A stretch of DNA of 64,000 nt from M3007 sp964484205 (lineage in GTDB: Bacteria; Bacteroidota; Bacteroidia; Chitinophagales; Saprospiraceae): NCBI GenBank assembly GCA_964484205.1, contig CAZAEZ010000006.1, forward strand, positions 1-64,000. The letters run 5' to 3'. The translations under genes and the position numbers were made by a program. The first letter of the stretch is position 1, and every line of letters starts with the position of its first letter. Under the pieces are notes generated by a model that saw nothing but the letters and a program-made list of their open reading frames with translations, had not been told where the DNA came from and searched no databases. Shown here in pieces: positions 62,959 to 64,000 of the stretch.

Positions 62959-64000
62959 ATGCAAATGCTCCGTGCCCTGCCCTTCGCCTTCCTTTGCCTC
63001 AGCCCTTTTTCCAGTTGGTGCCAACCTTTTTCCTGCGGAACCGATCCCATCTGGCAACAGCAACTCGCCCAAGACCCCGTTCTTAAAAAACGGCACGAAA
63101 CGCTGGAAAACAAGCGCGTCGACTATTTGCGGAGCAGTCCGGAATCTGGCGCCCAGGCCATCTACACGCTGCCGGTAGTGGTGCATATCATCCATCAAAA
63201 CGGGGCGGAAAACATCTCCGATGCGCAGGTCGTGCAGGGCATGCAGCACCTGAATGCCGCATTTGCCAACAGTGGTTATTATGACGGTGGCAATGGCGTG
63301 GTCACTCCGTTTCAATTCTGCCTGGCCCGACGGGCGCCCGACGGCAGCCCAACCTCCGGTATCAACCGGGTCGTGTCGCCGCTGACCAACCTGATCAAAG
63401 AAACCCAGGACCTGGCTATGAAAAACCTGAGCCGCTGGGATCCAAGCCAATACGTGAATATCTGGCTCGTAGGCGAGATCAGTAGCCTGGGTTCGGGCAG
63501 CGGCGTGGCAGGCTATGCCTACCTGCCCGCAGCGCACGGCAGCCCGGTTGACGGCCTGGTGATGGAAGCGCGCTGGTTTGGCTCCACACCGGCCAACTCC
63601 GCCATCACCGTCCATGAAATGGGGCATTACCTGGGCCTGTACCACAGCTTTCAGGGCGGTTGCCTGAACGACGATTGTACGCTCGACGGTGACCGGGTTT
63701 GCGATACGCCACCCGACCAGTCGACCGCCTGGTTGCCGTGCGGTGTAACGCAAAACTCCTGTTCGACCGACACGGATTCCGGTTTCGCTACCGACCAGAA
63801 CGACATGACGATCAATTACATGGACTATGCCACCCTCAGCTGCTACAGCGCCTTCACGACAGGGCAAAGCGACCGGATGGCGTATTTCCTGCTCGAAACG
63901 CGCGCCAGTTTGCTGGGCTCGCCCGGTTGTCTTGATCCATGCCTTTTGCCGCCTGTCATGGCAGCATTTACGGTTTCGGCCGGGCCAACAGTGCCGGTTG
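62959..64000 (+). CDS. Secreted M43 (pappalysin-type) zinc metalloprotease, 3' end cut by window
   Basis: 347 codons are visible. It has a signal peptide (MQMLRALPFAFLCLSPFSSW), the pro-region YTLPVVVHIIHQNG (about 70), and a zinc site HEMGHYLGLYH (219-229; HEXXHXXGXXH). A Met-turn-like NYMDYATLSCYSAFTTGQ follows (about 283-300). Two Cys-rich segments (CLNDDCTLDGDRVC, CSTDTDSG) are typical of the family. The frame stays open at the end with PVMAAFTVSAGPTVPV, the likely start of a PKD domain. A T9SS sorting domain beyond the window is expected. It is likely a surface or extracellular protease. Confidence 0.88.
   Translation, partial: MQMLRALPFAFLCLSPFSSWCQPFSCGTDPIWQQQLAQDPVLKKRHETLENKRVDYLRSSPESGAQAIYTLPVVVHIIHQNGAENISDAQVVQGMQHLNAAFANSGYYDGGNGVVTPFQFCLARRAPDGSPTSGINRVVSPLTNLIKETQDLAMKNLSRWDPSQYVNIWLVGEISSLGSGSGVAGYAYLPAAHGSPVDGLVMEARWFGSTPANSAITVHEMGHYLGLYHSFQGGCLNDDCTLDGDRVCDTPPDQSTAWLPCGVTQNSCSTDTDSGFATDQNDMTINYMDYATLSCYSAFTTGQSDRMAYFLLETRASLLGSPGCLDPCLLPPVMAAFTVSAGPTVPV

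Overview
The window looks like the chromosome of a Bacteroidota bacterium, most likely of the Saprospiria/Lewinella type. Four observations support this: secreted proteins ending in type IX secretion (T9SS) sorting domains, several TAnnTTTG-type -7 promoter boxes, bacillithiol synthesis (bshA), and many WD40, PKD, TPR and caspase-type domains. No rRNA, tRNA, CRISPR array, prophage or intact insertion sequence was seen. The density of palindromic and MITE-like intergenic repeats is high.

Layout. 1-4.7 kb: repeats, a sigma-70-type factor with a membrane TPR partner, and a large T9SS surface protein. 4.8-10.3 kb: bshA overlapping a degenerate HemC-like gene, then a minus-strand block (methyltransferase, NAD(P)-binding protein, two small proteins, a pentameric ligand-gated channel homologue). 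10.3-20.8 kb: TMTC-like mannosyltransferase, POT transporter, an orphan DUF5682 protein, a di-heme cytochrome c, and trkA/trkH. 21.3-25.8 kb: an exported 1,481-residue protein with two caspase-like domains flanking a WD40 region; a nested MITE is inserted exactly at its start codon. 26-31.8 kb: a second channel homologue, truC, a DUF1761 protein, recG, a Fe-S protein and an FAH-family protein.

31.8-41.8 kb is a potassium-uptake locus. It runs: NtrC-type sigma-54 response regulator, a near-consensus sigma-54 promoter, a 27-residue peptide, kdpF, kdpA, kdpB, kdpC, an outer-membrane barrel, a KdpD lacking its kinase domain, and a separate HAMP-PAS histidine kinase. This suggests Kdp control rewired from the usual KdpDE pair to a sigma-54 activator.

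42-52 kb: a metal-ligand-less amidohydrolase homologue, a DUF4175 coiled-coil protein, a glycosyltransferase, an SPFH protein, pheS, a lipoprotein and a histidine kinase. 52.4-56.5 kb is T9SS surface-protein territory, with a G8 tract that breaks a signal peptide and a disrupted PKD/beta-helix gene. 56.5-62.8 kb is housekeeping: xerD, EVE protein, YceD-rpmF, ridA, trpS and a DUF5009-type acyltransferase. A pappalysin-type metalloprotease runs off the right end.

The most distinctive signals are the sigma-54/Kdp arrangement, the dual-caspase WD40 protein with its MITE-generated 5' end, two MITE families with target-site duplications, and a set of perfect hairpins that share geometry but not sequence.
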